Source: UBA2705 sp963977105 (GTDB lineage: Bacteria; Pseudomonadota; Alphaproteobacteria; Micavibrionales; Micavibrionaceae). From it: a DNA stretch of 64,000 bases. The position numbers were made by a program, and so were the translations under genes. The DNA lies in contig CAXBNI010000001.1 in NCBI GenBank assembly GCA_963977105.1, forward strand, positions 930,001-994,000, read 5' to 3'. Within the stretch, counting starts at the first letter, position 1. Each line of letters begins with the position of its first letter. The notes beneath the pieces are model-generated. The model worked only from the letters and a program-made list of their open reading frames with translations, made no database searches and was not told where the DNA came from. Below are positions 16,340-25,587 of the stretch, in pieces.

Positions 16340-17011
16340 ATGATTGACAAAGACGCTATCGCGATGCGCGCAGCAAAAATTCTGCTCGATACAAAATCAG
16401 TTTTATTTAATGTCGAGGACCCATTCACACTAACATCGGGCAAACGCAGCCCCGTTTATATTGATTGCCGCCGTCTGATTTCATTCCCTGCGGAGCGCAC
16501 ACAATTAATGGATGATGGCGCAGCGATGTTACGCGAAGCCACAAAAGACAAGCCGCTTGAACTGCTGGCAGGCGGCGAGACTGCAGGCATTCCTTATGCC
16601 GCGTTTTTATCTGAGCGTTTAAATGTTCCAATGCTTTACGTGCGCAAAAAGCCCAAAGGCTTTGGCCGCATGGCACAAATTGAAGGCTGCTTAGATAAAG
16701 ACGGCCGAAATGTTGCGTTGATCGAAGATTTACAGACAGATGGCGGATCAAAAAAATTATTTGTTGATGTCCTACGCGATGCAGGCGCAAACGTTGAACA
16801 TGCTTTTGTCGTCTTCCATTACGGTATTTTTGAAGCGAGCGCCCAGAACATGAAAGAACTGGGCATCACGCTGCATAGCCTCACCGATTGGTGGGCTGTA
16901 CTAAAAGTTGCCGAAGACATGAAATATTTTGATGCGAATACTTTGGCTGAAGTGAAAAAGTTTTTGCAAGCGCCCACCACATGGCAGGAACAATTCCCAC
17001 AAAGCGTTTAA
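16340..17011 (+). CDS. pyrE: Orotate phosphoribosyltransferase
   Basis: 223 residues. It joins orotate to PRPP to give OMP in pyrimidine synthesis. The PRPP-binding loop is VALIEDLQTDGGSK at about 131-144, with the acidic pair ED; the N-terminal substrate loop is FTLTSGKRSPVYIDCRRL. The flexible catalytic loop region has VRKKPKGFGRMAQIEG. Length is typical. The start has AGGCCTGACC upstream. It is followed by nadK after 39 bases in the same direction; they may share a transcript. Confidence 0.94.
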   Translation: MIDKDAIAMRAAKILLDTKSVLFNVEDPFTLTSGKRSPVYIDCRRLISFPAERTQLMDDGAAMLREATKDKPLELLAGGETAGIPYAAFLSERLNVPMLYVRKKPKGFGRMAQIEGCLDKDGRNVALIEDLQTDGGSKKLFVDVLRDAGANVEHAFVVFHYGIFEASAQNMKELGITLHSLTDWWAVLKVAEDMKYFDANTLAEVKKFLQAPTTWQEQFPQSV

Positions 17012-17050
17012 CGGCTTTCGCTTCGCTTTTTGATTTGTTATAGTTAAATT

Positions 17051-17812
17051 ATGAGACATATTCATTTTACCGCGGCGCCGCATGAAGACGCACAAAACGC
17101 TTTCGAAGAACTGACTGCGCTATACGGTCAGGCTGATCTTGATAAGGCAGATGTCATTGTACCGCTTGGCGGTGATGGCACTTTATTAGACACGCTACAT
17201 AAAAAAGCGACAAAAGATATTCCCGTTTTCGGCATGAATAAAGGCTCTGTTGGTTTCTTGATGAATCTTTTCTCCACAGAAGATTTGATCGCACGCCTGA
17301 CGAAAGCGCAGCTCTATGAAATCCACCCTTTACGTATGCGTGCGACCACATGTGATGGCGAAGAATTTGAAAGCGTTGCCTTTAACGAAGTCGCAATTTT
17401 CCGCGCATCCCGTCAAGCAAGCAAAATAGCTATTTACGTTGATGAACATTTACGCATGGCGGAATTAGTCGCCGATGGCGTGATGGTTTCTTCCCCTGCT
17501 GGTTCAACCGCTTATAACTTCTCAGCGCATGGGCCCATATTACCGCTAAGTGCAAATTTGTTGGCGTTAACCCCTATCAGTCCCTTCCGCCCACGGCGCT
17601 GGCGCGGTGCGCTATTGCCGCAACATCACGAAATACGCTTTGTTGTGCAGGACCCCGCAAACCGCCCCGTAAGCGCAACAGCAGATTCTGTTGAAGTGAA
17701 AGATATTAAAGAAGTCACGATTTGGCAGTCACGCAGCATTGAACGTCAACTGATGTTTGACCCTGAGCAAAACCTTGAAGAGCGCATTATCAACGAACAA
17801 TTCGTAATCTGA
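17051..17812 (+). CDS. nadK: NAD kinase
   Basis: 253 residues. It phosphorylates NAD to NADP with ATP or polyphosphate. Hallmarks: GGDGT at 40-44, NE in VAFNEVAIFR, and the long conserved block DGVMVSSPAGSTAYNFSAHG followed by ALTPISPFRPRRWRG, which is the alphaproteobacterial form of the C-terminal beta domain. It is near the shorter end of the family length, as usual in alphaproteobacteria. It ends one base short of the convergent unknown gene 17814-18215. Confidence 0.94.
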   Translation: MRHIHFTAAPHEDAQNAFEELTALYGQADLDKADVIVPLGGDGTLLDTLHKKATKDIPVFGMNKGSVGFLMNLFSTEDLIARLTKAQLYEIHPLRMRATTCDGEEFESVAFNEVAIFRASRQASKIAIYVDEHLRMAELVADGVMVSSPAGSTAYNFSAHGPILPLSANLLALTPISPFRPRRWRGALLPQHHEIRFVVQDPANRPVSATADSVEVKDIKEVTIWQSRSIERQLMFDPEQNLEERIINEQFVI

Positions 17813-17813
17813 A

Positions 17814-18215
17814 TTACTTACGCAAGACAGAATCAAAAGCGCCCGTAGACTGCGCGACATTGACGGTCGCCATGTCAGCGACTTGCCGTGCAAATATTTT
17901 CACTTTAGAAACATCAGGGCTTTGTTCACTGACCACGCCAAAGGCATGGTTTAGAGATTGATGGAAGTAATCATAGCCTTGCGGGCATAAAGCGCGGAAC
18001 TCTTTGCCGCCTTTATCATACATTTTATCATCAAACAACGTTTTCAAGTCGCCGCCTTTTTTGGCAACATGCTTCACAACAGCGATGGCTGTATTATGAT
18101 AAGCGGCCATAATATTAAAGTCCACATGACCTCGAAAAGCCTTTTTTGACATCTTTACGACGTCCTGTGCTTGCTGCTTTGTCCGTTCAGGGGTGAATTC
18201 GGAATTATATTGCAT
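17814..18215 (-). CDS. Unknown small helical protein
   Basis: 133 residues, mostly helical, with no signal, membrane segment or Cys-based motif. N-terminal TPERTKQQAQDVVKMSKKAF is an amphipathic helix; the rest includes MAAYHNTAIAVVKHVAKKGG and ends STGAFDSVLRK. The size and amphipathic helices recall phasin-like proteins, but no signature supports that. GAGG stands five bases before the ATG, and TTGACA occurs upstream (18266-18271 on this strand) with a weak -10. It is convergent with nadK. Confidence 0.55.
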   Translation of the reverse strand: MQYNSEFTPERTKQQAQDVVKMSKKAFRGHVDFNIMAAYHNTAIAVVKHVAKKGGDLKTLFDDKMYDKGGKEFRALCPQGYDYFHQSLNHAFGVVSEQSPDVSKVKIFARQVADMATVNVAQSTGAFDSVLRK

Positions 18216-18357
18216 GGCATCCTCTACATATTGAATGTCGTAAACTTACACAATTTACATAATTCTGTCAAGTTTTGTGTGTCCTTAATTCTTCGTAACA
18301 GATTGACAGTAAGCCTTGGCTATGCGATTTTCCCTTAATATTAGACAGGGTAAAAAC

Positions 18358-18942
18358 ATGAATGAGAAGATTATCATTTTTTTAGATGCTGACGGCGTGG
18401 TGAATAATCACGACCTTCTGTTTACTCTGCCTGACAAACTCATGGAAAAATTTAATGCGCAAGAAGAAAACCCGCCTTTGAGCCCAATTGCCGTTGGATA
18501 CCTAAACAAGCTATGTTTTGATAACGCCAACATACGCATTGTATTTAGCTCGACATGGCGTACAAGCCCGCAAGATGAAATCACCACATGTTTTACAAAT
18601 GCACATAAGCGTTTATGTGCCGCGTCAAAGATCAGAAACATTCCCTATGCAATTCAATTTGATGATACTGCGCCGGAAAGCTGGCGCACACCGGTCAACC
18701 CTGATTTATCTGCGCCGCGTGGCATTGACGTTGATAAATGGCTCGAATTATATGCAGATCAGGACCAAAAATATATCATCATTGATGATGATGCCGACTT
18801 CTTCGCTTGGCACATGCCAAGCTTTATTCAGACTGATGGCCATAACGGCATTACACTCGATGATTATTTTAATTTGTGTGATTTATTAAAAACACTTGAA
18901 CCCACCCCGCAATTACGTTTAGACCTAAAGCCTAGACCTTAA
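18358..18942 (+). CDS. HAD-fold protein (HAD_SAK_2-like)
   Basis: 194 residues from the ATG at 18358 (AGGG eight bases upstream). HAD motif I is FLDADGVVN (D10, D12), motif II IVFSSTWRTS, and the acidic motif IV is IIDDDADF. The combination 'LDxDGVLN ... SSTWR ... IDD' is typical of the HAD domain found in Swiss-army-knife RNA-repair proteins and in many stand-alone proteins. A phosphatase acting on small molecules or nucleic-acid ends is likely; the substrate is not known. It lies 25 bases upstream of the PurL-like gene, same direction. Confidence 0.75.
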   Translation: MNEKIIIFLDADGVVNNHDLLFTLPDKLMEKFNAQEENPPLSPIAVGYLNKLCFDNANIRIVFSSTWRTSPQDEITTCFTNAHKRLCAASKIRNIPYAIQFDDTAPESWRTPVNPDLSAPRGIDVDKWLELYADQDQKYIIIDDDADFFAWHMPSFIQTDGHNGITLDDYFNLCDLLKTLEPTPQLRLDLKPRP

Positions 18943-18967
18943 TTGAAAAAAGTAAGCAACACAGAAC

Positions 18968-20035
18968 ATGAAAACTCCAAAAATGACACCGGCAGCCTTG
19001 CCCGCAATAGACGACAATCTTTTTGATTCAGCCTTAACGCTGATGCAAAAAGGCGGCGAAGAAAGCTATTTAAAACAGTATTGCACGCAGCTTGGCGAAG
19101 AAAATATTCATGATGCGCAGCAACTCGAAATTGAAGATGTAAATGATGACCTTTACCCATTATTAGATCAACACATTCCCAATGGGCTCAAATCAGTTTA
19201 TAAACCAAACAATATTGCGCCTATCGCACGCCGAGAAAATGCTGATGTTCAGAGCGTTTTTACCCAGATCAACATGCCTACATATTGGCTAAATTCACCT
19301 TATGCCGCAGGGCAAAGGCTCGCAGCAGAACTCTACCGCGCCATTGCGGCAACTGGCAGCACTTTAGCCGCACATGGTTTACACATCACACTCGCCAATA
19401 CGACAGAAGAAACCGCCGCGCTTGCGCAGTTAATGTTAGGGCTAGATGATGCTTATGCTGCGCTTGGGGTCACACGCCAGCCTTGCAGTTTAAATATGCT
19501 ATTTGACAAAGGCTGTTTTAACGTCACCCATTTCGGCGTCGGACAAGTGCCGGACGGAGCGAAGCTCCTGTCACCATACTTCAGAGCAGAAGATCAACAT
19601 ATATATGTCCTTGGGCGTGAACATGGACATTTAGGCTTATCCGCCTATTTGAATGATGCCCATGATAGTCAAGAAGGCGACATCCCTGCGCTACATTTTG
19701 ATCGTGAATTGTTATTAGCGCAGTTTATAACAGACATGCATAAGGCCGATTACATTACGTCATGCCAAAGCGTTTCGATTGGTGGCATCGGGCTGGCACT
19801 GGCAAAAATGGCGCTTGGCAGCAACATTGGCTGTAGCGTTGGCGGGATCGGCAATGCCAGCTTTTGGTATGGAGAAGATCAGGGGCGCTACATCGTGACC
19901 ATCAAAACCGTAGAGATGGCAAAGTTTGAAGTCGCGGCGCAAGATTTAGGGATTAGCCTTTTAGAAATTGGCAATAGCGAAGAAGATCGCCTGAGCTTTA
20001 ACAACCAAGAGATCAAGATTTCAACGCTGACGTAA
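18968..20035 (+). CDS. Half-length PurL-like protein (FGAM synthase C-terminal half)
   Basis: 355 residues, against about 730 for small-type PurL. Residues from about 75 on match the second half of PurL: PNNIAPIARRENADV, then SPYAAGQRLAAELYRAIAATGS, LLSPYFRAEDQHIYVLG, HLGLSAYL, SVSIGGIGLALAKMALG and SFWYGEDQGRYIVT. The first AIR-synthase half, which carries the active-site FGAR and ATP contacts, is missing; residues 1-75 are unrelated. Several usually conserved positions are changed (for example HDvSdGGL reads CQSVSIGGIG, and NVSLYNE is absent). It is therefore unlikely to make FGAM alone. It sits directly upstream of bolA and grxD, where full purL lies in many alphaproteobacteria. It is an intact frame, so a retained divergent paralogue or a degenerate enzyme are both possible. 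Confidence 0.7.
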   Translation: MKTPKMTPAALPAIDDNLFDSALTLMQKGGEESYLKQYCTQLGEENIHDAQQLEIEDVNDDLYPLLDQHIPNGLKSVYKPNNIAPIARRENADVQSVFTQINMPTYWLNSPYAAGQRLAAELYRAIAATGSTLAAHGLHITLANTTEETAALAQLMLGLDDAYAALGVTRQPCSLNMLFDKGCFNVTHFGVGQVPDGAKLLSPYFRAEDQHIYVLGREHGHLGLSAYLNDAHDSQEGDIPALHFDRELLLAQFITDMHKADYITSCQSVSIGGIGLALAKMALGSNIGCSVGGIGNASFWYGEDQGRYIVTIKTVEMAKFEVAAQDLGISLLEIGNSEEDRLSFNNQEIKISTLT

Positions 20036-20175
20036 ATGCATACCCATATAATAAGCGTCCGTTTTTAGCTTTACCCTTGCTTTTTGGTCTAAAAACTCCA
20101 TATTGGTAGATATATTAACATGAACATATCAACTGCTTTAATGCAGTTTCATTCTGAGTATAAGGACCAACGACT

Positions 20176-20412
20176 ATGGCAATGCCAGCTTCTGAAATTA
20201 CAGATATGATTAAAAAAGCACTCCCTGATGCAGATGTTCGCATAGAAGACCTGCGTGGTGATGGCGACCATTATGCCGCTTACATAACATCCGCATCATT
20301 CGAAGGCAAATCACGCGTGCAGCAGCACCAAATGGTTTATGCTGCCCTGCAGGGTAAAATGGGCAACGAGCTGCATGCACTTGCGCTACAAACTTTCGTT
20401 CCCAACAAATAA
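20176..20412 (+). CDS. bolA: BolA family protein
   Basis: 78 residues. The BolA fold is shown by MIKKALPDADVRIEDLRGDGDHYAAYI and the class motif FEGKSRVQQHQMVYAALQGKMG, with the conserved H in QQHQMVY. Small BolA proteins of this type (IbaG/BolA2-like) bind monothiol glutaredoxins and a [2Fe-2S] cluster and act in iron-sulfur handling. The grxD gene follows 37 bases later, which supports the partnership. AAGGA precedes the ATG. Confidence 0.9.
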   Translation: MAMPASEITDMIKKALPDADVRIEDLRGDGDHYAAYITSASFEGKSRVQQHQMVYAALQGKMGNELHALALQTFVPNK

Positions 20413-20449
20413 TTCATCACATTACAGTTAAAATTAAGGATAGATAATC

Positions 20450-20788
20450 ATGGAAAATATAATTTTCGAACGCATAAAAAAAGAAACATCTGAAAATGAT
20501 GTTGTTCTATTTATGAAGGGCACAGCCATTTTCCCACAATGTGGATTTTCAGCAGCTGTGGTTCAAGTACTTTCTCAAATTGGCGTTGCGTTTGATGATT
20601 TCAACGTCCTTGAAGATAATGACATTCGCGAAGGCATTAAAGAGTTTAGCAATTGGCCGACCATCCCTCAGCTTTACGTTAAGGGCGAATTTGTCGGCGG
20701 CTGTGATATTGTTCGTGAAATGTACGAGACCGGCGAGTTAACAGATTTATTAGCCGAAAAAGGCGTTTCATTTAACGCTGCAGCATAA
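20450..20788 (+). CDS. grxD: Monothiol glutaredoxin (Grx4 type)
   Basis: 112 residues. Active site CGFS at 31-34 (KGTAIFPQCGFSAAVVQVL), GSH-binding WPTIPQLYVKGEFVGGCDIV with cis-Pro, and the C-terminal GELTDLLAEKG. Members bridge a [2Fe-2S] cluster with glutathione and pass it on, usually with BolA. Length is standard. AAGGAT precedes the ATG. The gene is last in the HAD-PurL-like-bolA-grxD run and ends before a strong hairpin shared with rodA. Confidence 0.95.
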   Translation: MENIIFERIKKETSENDVVLFMKGTAIFPQCGFSAAVVQVLSQIGVAFDDFNVLEDNDIREGIKEFSNWPTIPQLYVKGEFVGGCDIVREMYETGELTDLLAEKGVSFNAAA

Positions 20789-20822
20789 TAATAGCGTCTT
20801 TATTTATACTCTAAGATTTTAC

Positions 20823-20848
20823 AGCGCGCGCAAAAATTTGTGCGCGCT
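20823..20848. terminator. Strong hairpin between grxD and rodA
   Basis: AGCGCGCGCA (20823-20832) and TGTGCGCGCT (20839-20848) form a ten-pair G/C-rich stem (one G-T pair) with a six-base loop. Its right arm overlaps the rodA stop codon. It sits at a convergent junction. Neither side has a clear T tract, so termination strength is uncertain. Confidence 0.5.
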
Positions 20849-21980
20849 AATTACTTTGCATCTTCGTATCCCGATGCACCGAACATGATAGAACTAAACC
20901 GAAACCAATCAACGCAGACAGCATCGACGTGCCACCATAAGACACTAATGGCAGCGGTGCACCGACAACAGGCATTAGCCCCATCACCATACCGATATTA
21001 ATAAACACGTAGAGTGAAAAATTAACGATAAGCCCCATGGTCAAAAGTCGCCCGTAGGCATGGCGCGATGACAAGCCTATATAAAGCCCATAGGCGAATA
21101 AGCACCCAAAAACAAAGAGCAAGAACAAGCCACCAACTAAACCCCATTCTTCTGCCCAGAGCGTGAAAATGAAGTCCGTTTGCTTTTCTGGTAAAAAGTT
21201 CAGGCGGCTTTGTGTGCCCTCTAAAAAGCCTTTACCCTCAATACCACCTGAACCCAAAGCAATTTTAGACTGGGTAATATGATAGCCCGCGCCTAACGGG
21301 TCAGATTCTGGGTTGAGGAAAGTTAAAACACGCTGCTTTTGATAGCTATGCATAAAGTGCCACGCAATGGGGACCGCCGCGACCGCCGCCACGCCCGATG
21401 TTATAAAAATCCACAACGGCACCCCGGCTAAAAAAATCACCGATGCCCCCGCCATAACAATCATTAAAGACGTCCCCAAATCAGGCTGCAACAACACCAA
21501 ACTAACCGGCAGCAGGATAATCGCAACTGGTGGAATTAACATCCAGAGGCGGCGAATCTCTTCCGGAGATTTCATCGCATAATAGCGCGCGAGCGCCATC
21601 ACAACAGCAATTTTCATAAGCTCAGAGGGTTGCAACTTCATAAAGCCGAGGTTAATCCAACGTTGTGCCCCCATACCAACATGCCCCATAATTTCAACAA
21701 TCAGCAGCAGCGCAACCCCACCTGCAAAAGCGAGATAGGATAACCTAAACCACCATTTTATATCCACCATTGCGATGAAGAACATGACAGCAAGGCCAAA
21801 CAAAAAGCGGTAGAACTGACGGTTTGCCCATGGGCCAAAATGCCCCCCTGCCGCAGAATAAAGCGACAGCAGGCCAACCATTGTCACAACACAAATCAGA
21901 AAGATCATACCCCAATTAAGACGCTTGAGTTTCAACCAAACTGTGTCGCGCGCCGTTGATAAAGATGACAGATGCCTCAT
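20847..21980 (-). CDS. rodA: Rod-shape SEDS glycosyltransferase RodA
   Basis: 377 residues with about ten membrane helices. It polymerises lipid II into glycan strands for side-wall growth with PBP2. SEDS motifs: GAQRWINLGFMKLQPSELMK near 105-125, LQPDLGTSLM, the essential Asp in FLPEKQTDFIFTLWAEEWG, and the C-terminal GAPLPLVSYGGTSM. The N-terminal helix LNWGMIFLICVVTMVGLLSL follows a short cytoplasmic stretch. It starts 12 bases after mrdA. Distinguished from FtsW by its partner gene and operon. Confidence 0.95.
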   Translation of the reverse strand: MRHLSSLSTARDTVWLKLKRLNWGMIFLICVVTMVGLLSLYSAAGGHFGPWANRQFYRFLFGLAVMFFIAMVDIKWWFRLSYLAFAGGVALLLIVEIMGHVGMGAQRWINLGFMKLQPSELMKIAVVMALARYYAMKSPEEIRRLWMLIPPVAIILLPVSLVLLQPDLGTSLMIVMAGASVIFLAGVPLWIFITSGVAAVAAVPIAWHFMHSYQKQRVLTFLNPESDPLGAGYHITQSKIALGSGGIEGKGFLEGTQSRLNFLPEKQTDFIFTLWAEEWGLVGGLFLLFVFGCLFAYGLYIGLSSRHAYGRLLTMGLIVNFSLYVFINIGMVMGLMPVVGAPLPLVSYGGTSMLSALIGFGLVLSCSVHRDTKMQSN

Positions 21981-21992
21981 AATACGTGCCCT

Positions 21993-23972
21993 CTATAACT
22001 TTCTTTTTGCTGGTCGTAAATTCTTCAAACCATCATTCATCGAAATTAACGGCTTTGCCGCAGGGTTAATGCGCTGCGCCATTAGCAGTAAATCCCGTGC
22101 AACTGGCGCCGCTGCAGCCGTACCACTTCCGCCATGTTCGACAACCACAGCACAAGCGTAACGCGGGTTCTTATAAGGGGCATAACCAACAAATAAAGCA
22201 TGGTGTCGATGTTTCCAGTCAAGCTCCGCTTGTGACATACCTGATGAGCGCTGTTCGGCGCTGATACGCCGCACCTGTGAAGTTCCTGTTTTCCCTGCAA
22301 AAGCAAAGTTGGGGTCTTCTATTTGCATCGCCCGCGCAGTACCGCGCGAACCGAACATTACATTTTCCATGCCTTGGCGCAGCACATTTAAATGCGCAGG
22401 CGCGACGTGCATTTTTTCCCACCGCTCTAAATGACGCGACTCTTGCCCAACCAGCCCTGTTAACCACGGCTCAACGGCATAGCCGCCATTCACAAGGCGG
22501 CTCGTCATCACGGCCAGCTGTAGCGGCGTAGTCAGCAGATAACCCTGCCCGATACTTGCAACAATCGTTTCCCCTGGTTGCCAGCGCGTGCCAAAACGTC
22601 CGTATTTCCAGTCTTTGTCAGGCATTAAGCCTGGACGCTCTGCGGGCAAACCAATACCGAGTTTATCACCAAGACCAAATTGCCGCGCCACTTCTGAAAT
22701 TCTATCAATACCAATTTCTGTCGAATATTTATAAAAATATGTATCACAAGATTGCCCAAGCGCATTAATCAAATTCATATTGCCATGGCCGGCTCTTTTC
22801 CAGCAATGGAAACGGTCGCGACCGAAATCGTAATGACCAGAACAATGCTGCGTATCACGAGGGTTGATTTTACCCGTTTGCAAGCCCGCCAGCGCGGTTA
22901 TCATTTTAAATGTTGATCCCGGTGGGTACTGGCCTGATACGGTCTTGTTCGTTAACGGGTGTCCAGGGTTCGTACGCCACTCCTCCCAGACATCCAAGGG
23001 CAAACCGCGCGTAAATAGATTGGGGTCAAAGCTTGGGTAAGATGCCATTGAATACACCGCCCCACTATGTACATCCATAACGACAGCGCTTGCACTGACT
23101 TCTTTAGATAGACGTTCATATGCATAAAGCTGAAGTTCGGCATCTAATGATAGCGTGATCTCTTTACCAACCGTTGGCGCAACACGGGCTAGCTCCCTGA
23201 CTTCTCGTCCAACAACGTTCACCTCAACCTGCGCCTGCCCTGCTTTACCGCGCATATCAAGGTCATAAAACTTCTCAAGACCGTCTTTACCAATACGGAA
23301 ACCCGGTAGACGTAAAACCCTATCACCGCTAGCCAACTCAGACTTATTCACCACCCCGACATAGCCTGTTACATGGGCAAATGCCTCAGCAAACTCATAT
23401 TGACGAATATCGCCGACTTCAACAGATACTCCGGCAAAGTCAGGGAGGTTGACTTCAATAGCCGCGACCTCTTTCCATGTCAGTTGGTCTTTGACTTCTA
23501 GAGGCAGGTAACGTGCGTGCCTCTTCGCTTGGCGAAGGATTTTTCTAATGCGGCGCTCATCCAATGTTATATAATCCGCAAGCTTCCATAAAGTCGCTTC
23601 AAGATCTTGCGCCTGCTCTGGCACCACGACAACACGGTAATTATCATCATTCACCACTAATTTTTGCCCTGTGCGGTCAATGATATCGCCACGAATAGGT
23701 GCTAGCATTTTAAGGTCGATACGGTTCTTTTCCGACAGTGTGTGATATTTTTCACCTTTAACGATTTGCAGCCAAGCTAAGCGTGCCCCCAGAACAGATA
23801 AGAGGACCGCCTGCAAGGCCGAGATAAAAAAGGCACGGCGCCTAAAGCTCTTTAAACTATCATGGTTTTGACGCGCATTCGATTTACTCAAGCTTTTACG
23901 ATTCAGGCGCTGGCTATGCTGTTTGATAAGTCCTCTCGACTTATTTTTTCTGCGCTTACGCTTTTCAAACAT
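21993..23972 (-). CDS. mrdA: Penicillin-binding protein 2
   Basis: 659 residues. A basic cytoplasmic tail (1-45), one membrane anchor (about 47-70), the PBP dimerisation domain with PIRGDIIDRTGQKLV at 92-106, and a transpeptidase domain. Catalytic motifs: STFK with Ser353, SCD at 408-410, and KTG at 561-563. PBP2 cross-links side-wall peptidoglycan as partner of RodA in the elongasome. The start codon overlaps the mreD stop by one base (TAATG). The basic N-terminal tail is longer than in E. coli. Confidence 0.95.
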   Translation of the reverse strand: MFEKRKRRKNKSRGLIKQHSQRLNRKSLSKSNARQNHDSLKSFRRRAFFISALQAVLLSVLGARLAWLQIVKGEKYHTLSEKNRIDLKMLAPIRGDIIDRTGQKLVVNDDNYRVVVVPEQAQDLEATLWKLADYITLDERRIRKILRQAKRHARYLPLEVKDQLTWKEVAAIEVNLPDFAGVSVEVGDIRQYEFAEAFAHVTGYVGVVNKSELASGDRVLRLPGFRIGKDGLEKFYDLDMRGKAGQAQVEVNVVGREVRELARVAPTVGKEITLSLDAELQLYAYERLSKEVSASAVVMDVHSGAVYSMASYPSFDPNLFTRGLPLDVWEEWRTNPGHPLTNKTVSGQYPPGSTFKMITALAGLQTGKINPRDTQHCSGHYDFGRDRFHCWKRAGHGNMNLINALGQSCDTYFYKYSTEIGIDRISEVARQFGLGDKLGIGLPAERPGLMPDKDWKYGRFGTRWQPGETIVASIGQGYLLTTPLQLAVMTSRLVNGGYAVEPWLTGLVGQESRHLERWEKMHVAPAHLNVLRQGMENVMFGSRGTARAMQIEDPNFAFAGKTGTSQVRRISAEQRSSGMSQAELDWKHRHHALFVGYAPYKNPRYACAVVVEHGGSGTAAAAPVARDLLLMAQRINPAAKPLISMNDGLKNLRPAKRKL

Positions 23973-24526
23973 TACTTAATATCTCCACTTGCACGCCAGC
24001 TTGTTTGCGGCAACATTCTATGTACCACGTAAAGTAGCGTCGCAATGACAGGAAACAAAAAAACACCCGCCGCGACATCATATAAAATAGCTGTAAAAGT
24101 GGTCGGGCTCAGCGTCAAGTCAAAACTATATTGCGACACACGCACAAGCAGCCAAAGCGCTGCATTAACAACGCAACTTACGGCGACATAACCAAGCCAG
24201 ACAACAAAAAAAGGCTGCTCATGTAAAAAACGGCGCTGGCGTCTAACAAATAGATATACGGGTAACAACACCAGACAATGCAAGCCAAGCGCCGTGCCAT
24301 TAGTAATATCCATTGCTAGAGAGATAATAAATATCACGAGCGGTGGAAATAATGTCGGACGATATATCGCCCAATAAAAAATACCCATCAAGGTGAAACC
24401 TGGTCTGATTTCACTTACAGCGCTCCATGAAAGATAAATATTATCGAGCACAAACATCAGCATAAGCAGCGCATAAGGCGCAACTAGCTGTAAAGAGCTG
24501 GAAATGTTTTTGGACGATAGGTTCAT
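23972..24526 (-). CDS. mreD: Rod-shape protein MreD
   Basis: 184 residues with five to six membrane helices (for example VAPYALLMLMFVLDNIYLSW and FFVVWLGYVAVSCVVNAALW). MreD is a membrane component of the MreBCD elongation complex. Sequence is poorly conserved in this family, but length, topology, the motif MDITNGTALGLHCLVLLPVYL and the place between mreC and mrdA are all typical. It starts 39 bases after mreC. Confidence 0.9.
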   Translation of the reverse strand: MNLSSKNISSSLQLVAPYALLMLMFVLDNIYLSWSAVSEIRPGFTLMGIFYWAIYRPTLFPPLVIFIISLAMDITNGTALGLHCLVLLPVYLFVRRQRRFLHEQPFFVVWLGYVAVSCVVNAALWLLVRVSQYSFDLTLSPTTFTAILYDVAAGVFLFPVIATLLYVVHRMLPQTSWRASGDIK

Positions 24527-24565
24527 AATAGTACAGATTTACCATGTCGGTAACGTAGGCTCAAG

Positions 24566-25444
24566 CTATTGATTAAGCTTGTCCAAAGATGCTTTTAAAG
24601 CAGGGTCTGTGTATTTATTTACGATGCGCACATATTCGGTGTTACCGAAACCACTTAACGTCTTAATAAAGGGCCTACCCATCGCATCTTTTTCAACCAT
24701 GCCCACGCTTAAGCCAGAAGGGATAAGGCCGCCATGCCCCGATGTAATCACGGCGTCCCCAACGTTCACTTCACGTTCACGCGGTGTATGTAAAAGCTTT
24801 AAGACGCCCGTATTGTCACCAGCAACAATAGACGGCGTTTGTTGTTTGCCAATAATAACAGGCAAACGTGCGTTGGTATCACTCAGCAGCAAAACGCGCG
24901 AAGCATGGTCTGATGTTTCTATAACGCGGCCGATTACGCCATTGCGACCAATTACGGCCTGCCCTTTTGCAACCCCTTCAGCGCTACCCGCCGAAACAAG
25001 AATACTGCTGACATATGACTTTTTGTTATCTTTAATTGTACGCGCTGTAATGAAACCATAACTTTCAGGCAGCTTCGTATCCATTAGCTGACGCAGGCTT
25101 TCATTATCCGATTTCAGCTGTTGTGCGACCTGATACCATGATGTTAAACGCTGATTCTCTAATTTTAACGCCGTGTTTTCAGCGCGCAAATTGCTCAAGC
25201 CGCTAATTTCAGAAATGCGGTTCGCAGCACTTTGTATCGGCGCCGTCATTGTGTTTAATACTGGAATGAAAACATTAGATAAGCCACCGCGTAATGTGTT
25301 GAGATGATCGATATTCCAACTCGTTAAGACGAAAAGCAAAAAAGAGCACGCAATCAAAGACGTCGGCATATAACGCGCAACCCTTGCACGCGCTACAAAC
25401 AGGCCATATTTTTTTACATTATTTTTTCTGGTTCTTCTTATCAA
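24566..25444 (-). CDS. mreC: Rod-shape protein MreC
   Basis: 292 residues. A basic N-terminal stretch, a membrane anchor (about 28-45), a coiled coil (about 75-115, NLRAENTALKLENQRL), and a periplasmic double beta-barrel with VSAGSAEGVAKGQAVIGRNGVIGRV and GDAVITSGHGGLIPSGLSVG. It links cytoplasmic MreB to the periplasmic synthases. The start appears to be a TTG at 25444, because the first in-frame ATG (codon 26) would remove the basic region before the anchor. The 143 bases to mreB contain no gene and are A/T-rich. Confidence 0.93.
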   Translation of the reverse strand: MIRRTRKNNVKKYGLFVARARVARYMPTSLIACSFLLFVLTSWNIDHLNTLRGGLSNVFIPVLNTMTAPIQSAANRISEISGLSNLRAENTALKLENQRLTSWYQVAQQLKSDNESLRQLMDTKLPESYGFITARTIKDNKKSYVSSILVSAGSAEGVAKGQAVIGRNGVIGRVIETSDHASRVLLLSDTNARLPVIIGKQQTPSIVAGDNTGVLKLLHTPREREVNVGDAVITSGHGGLIPSGLSVGMVEKDAMGRPFIKTLSGFGNTEYVRIVNKYTDPALKASLDKLNQ

Positions 25445-25587
25445 AACAGCACTCTTAAAACGATGCGTTACTCTATCTATTATTTAGTATAGATGCCAAA
25501 CGAATCGGCTGCAAATTATAAAATCAGCTTATTCCGAATAAAATTCACCTATAACAATATCTTATAACTGAATATCTAAGGATATCG

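Noticed and set aside
18968..20035. Calling the half-length gene a pseudogene of purL
   Set aside because: The frame is open over 355 codons with a start and stop, and residues remain conserved in blocks; decay is possible but not shown.
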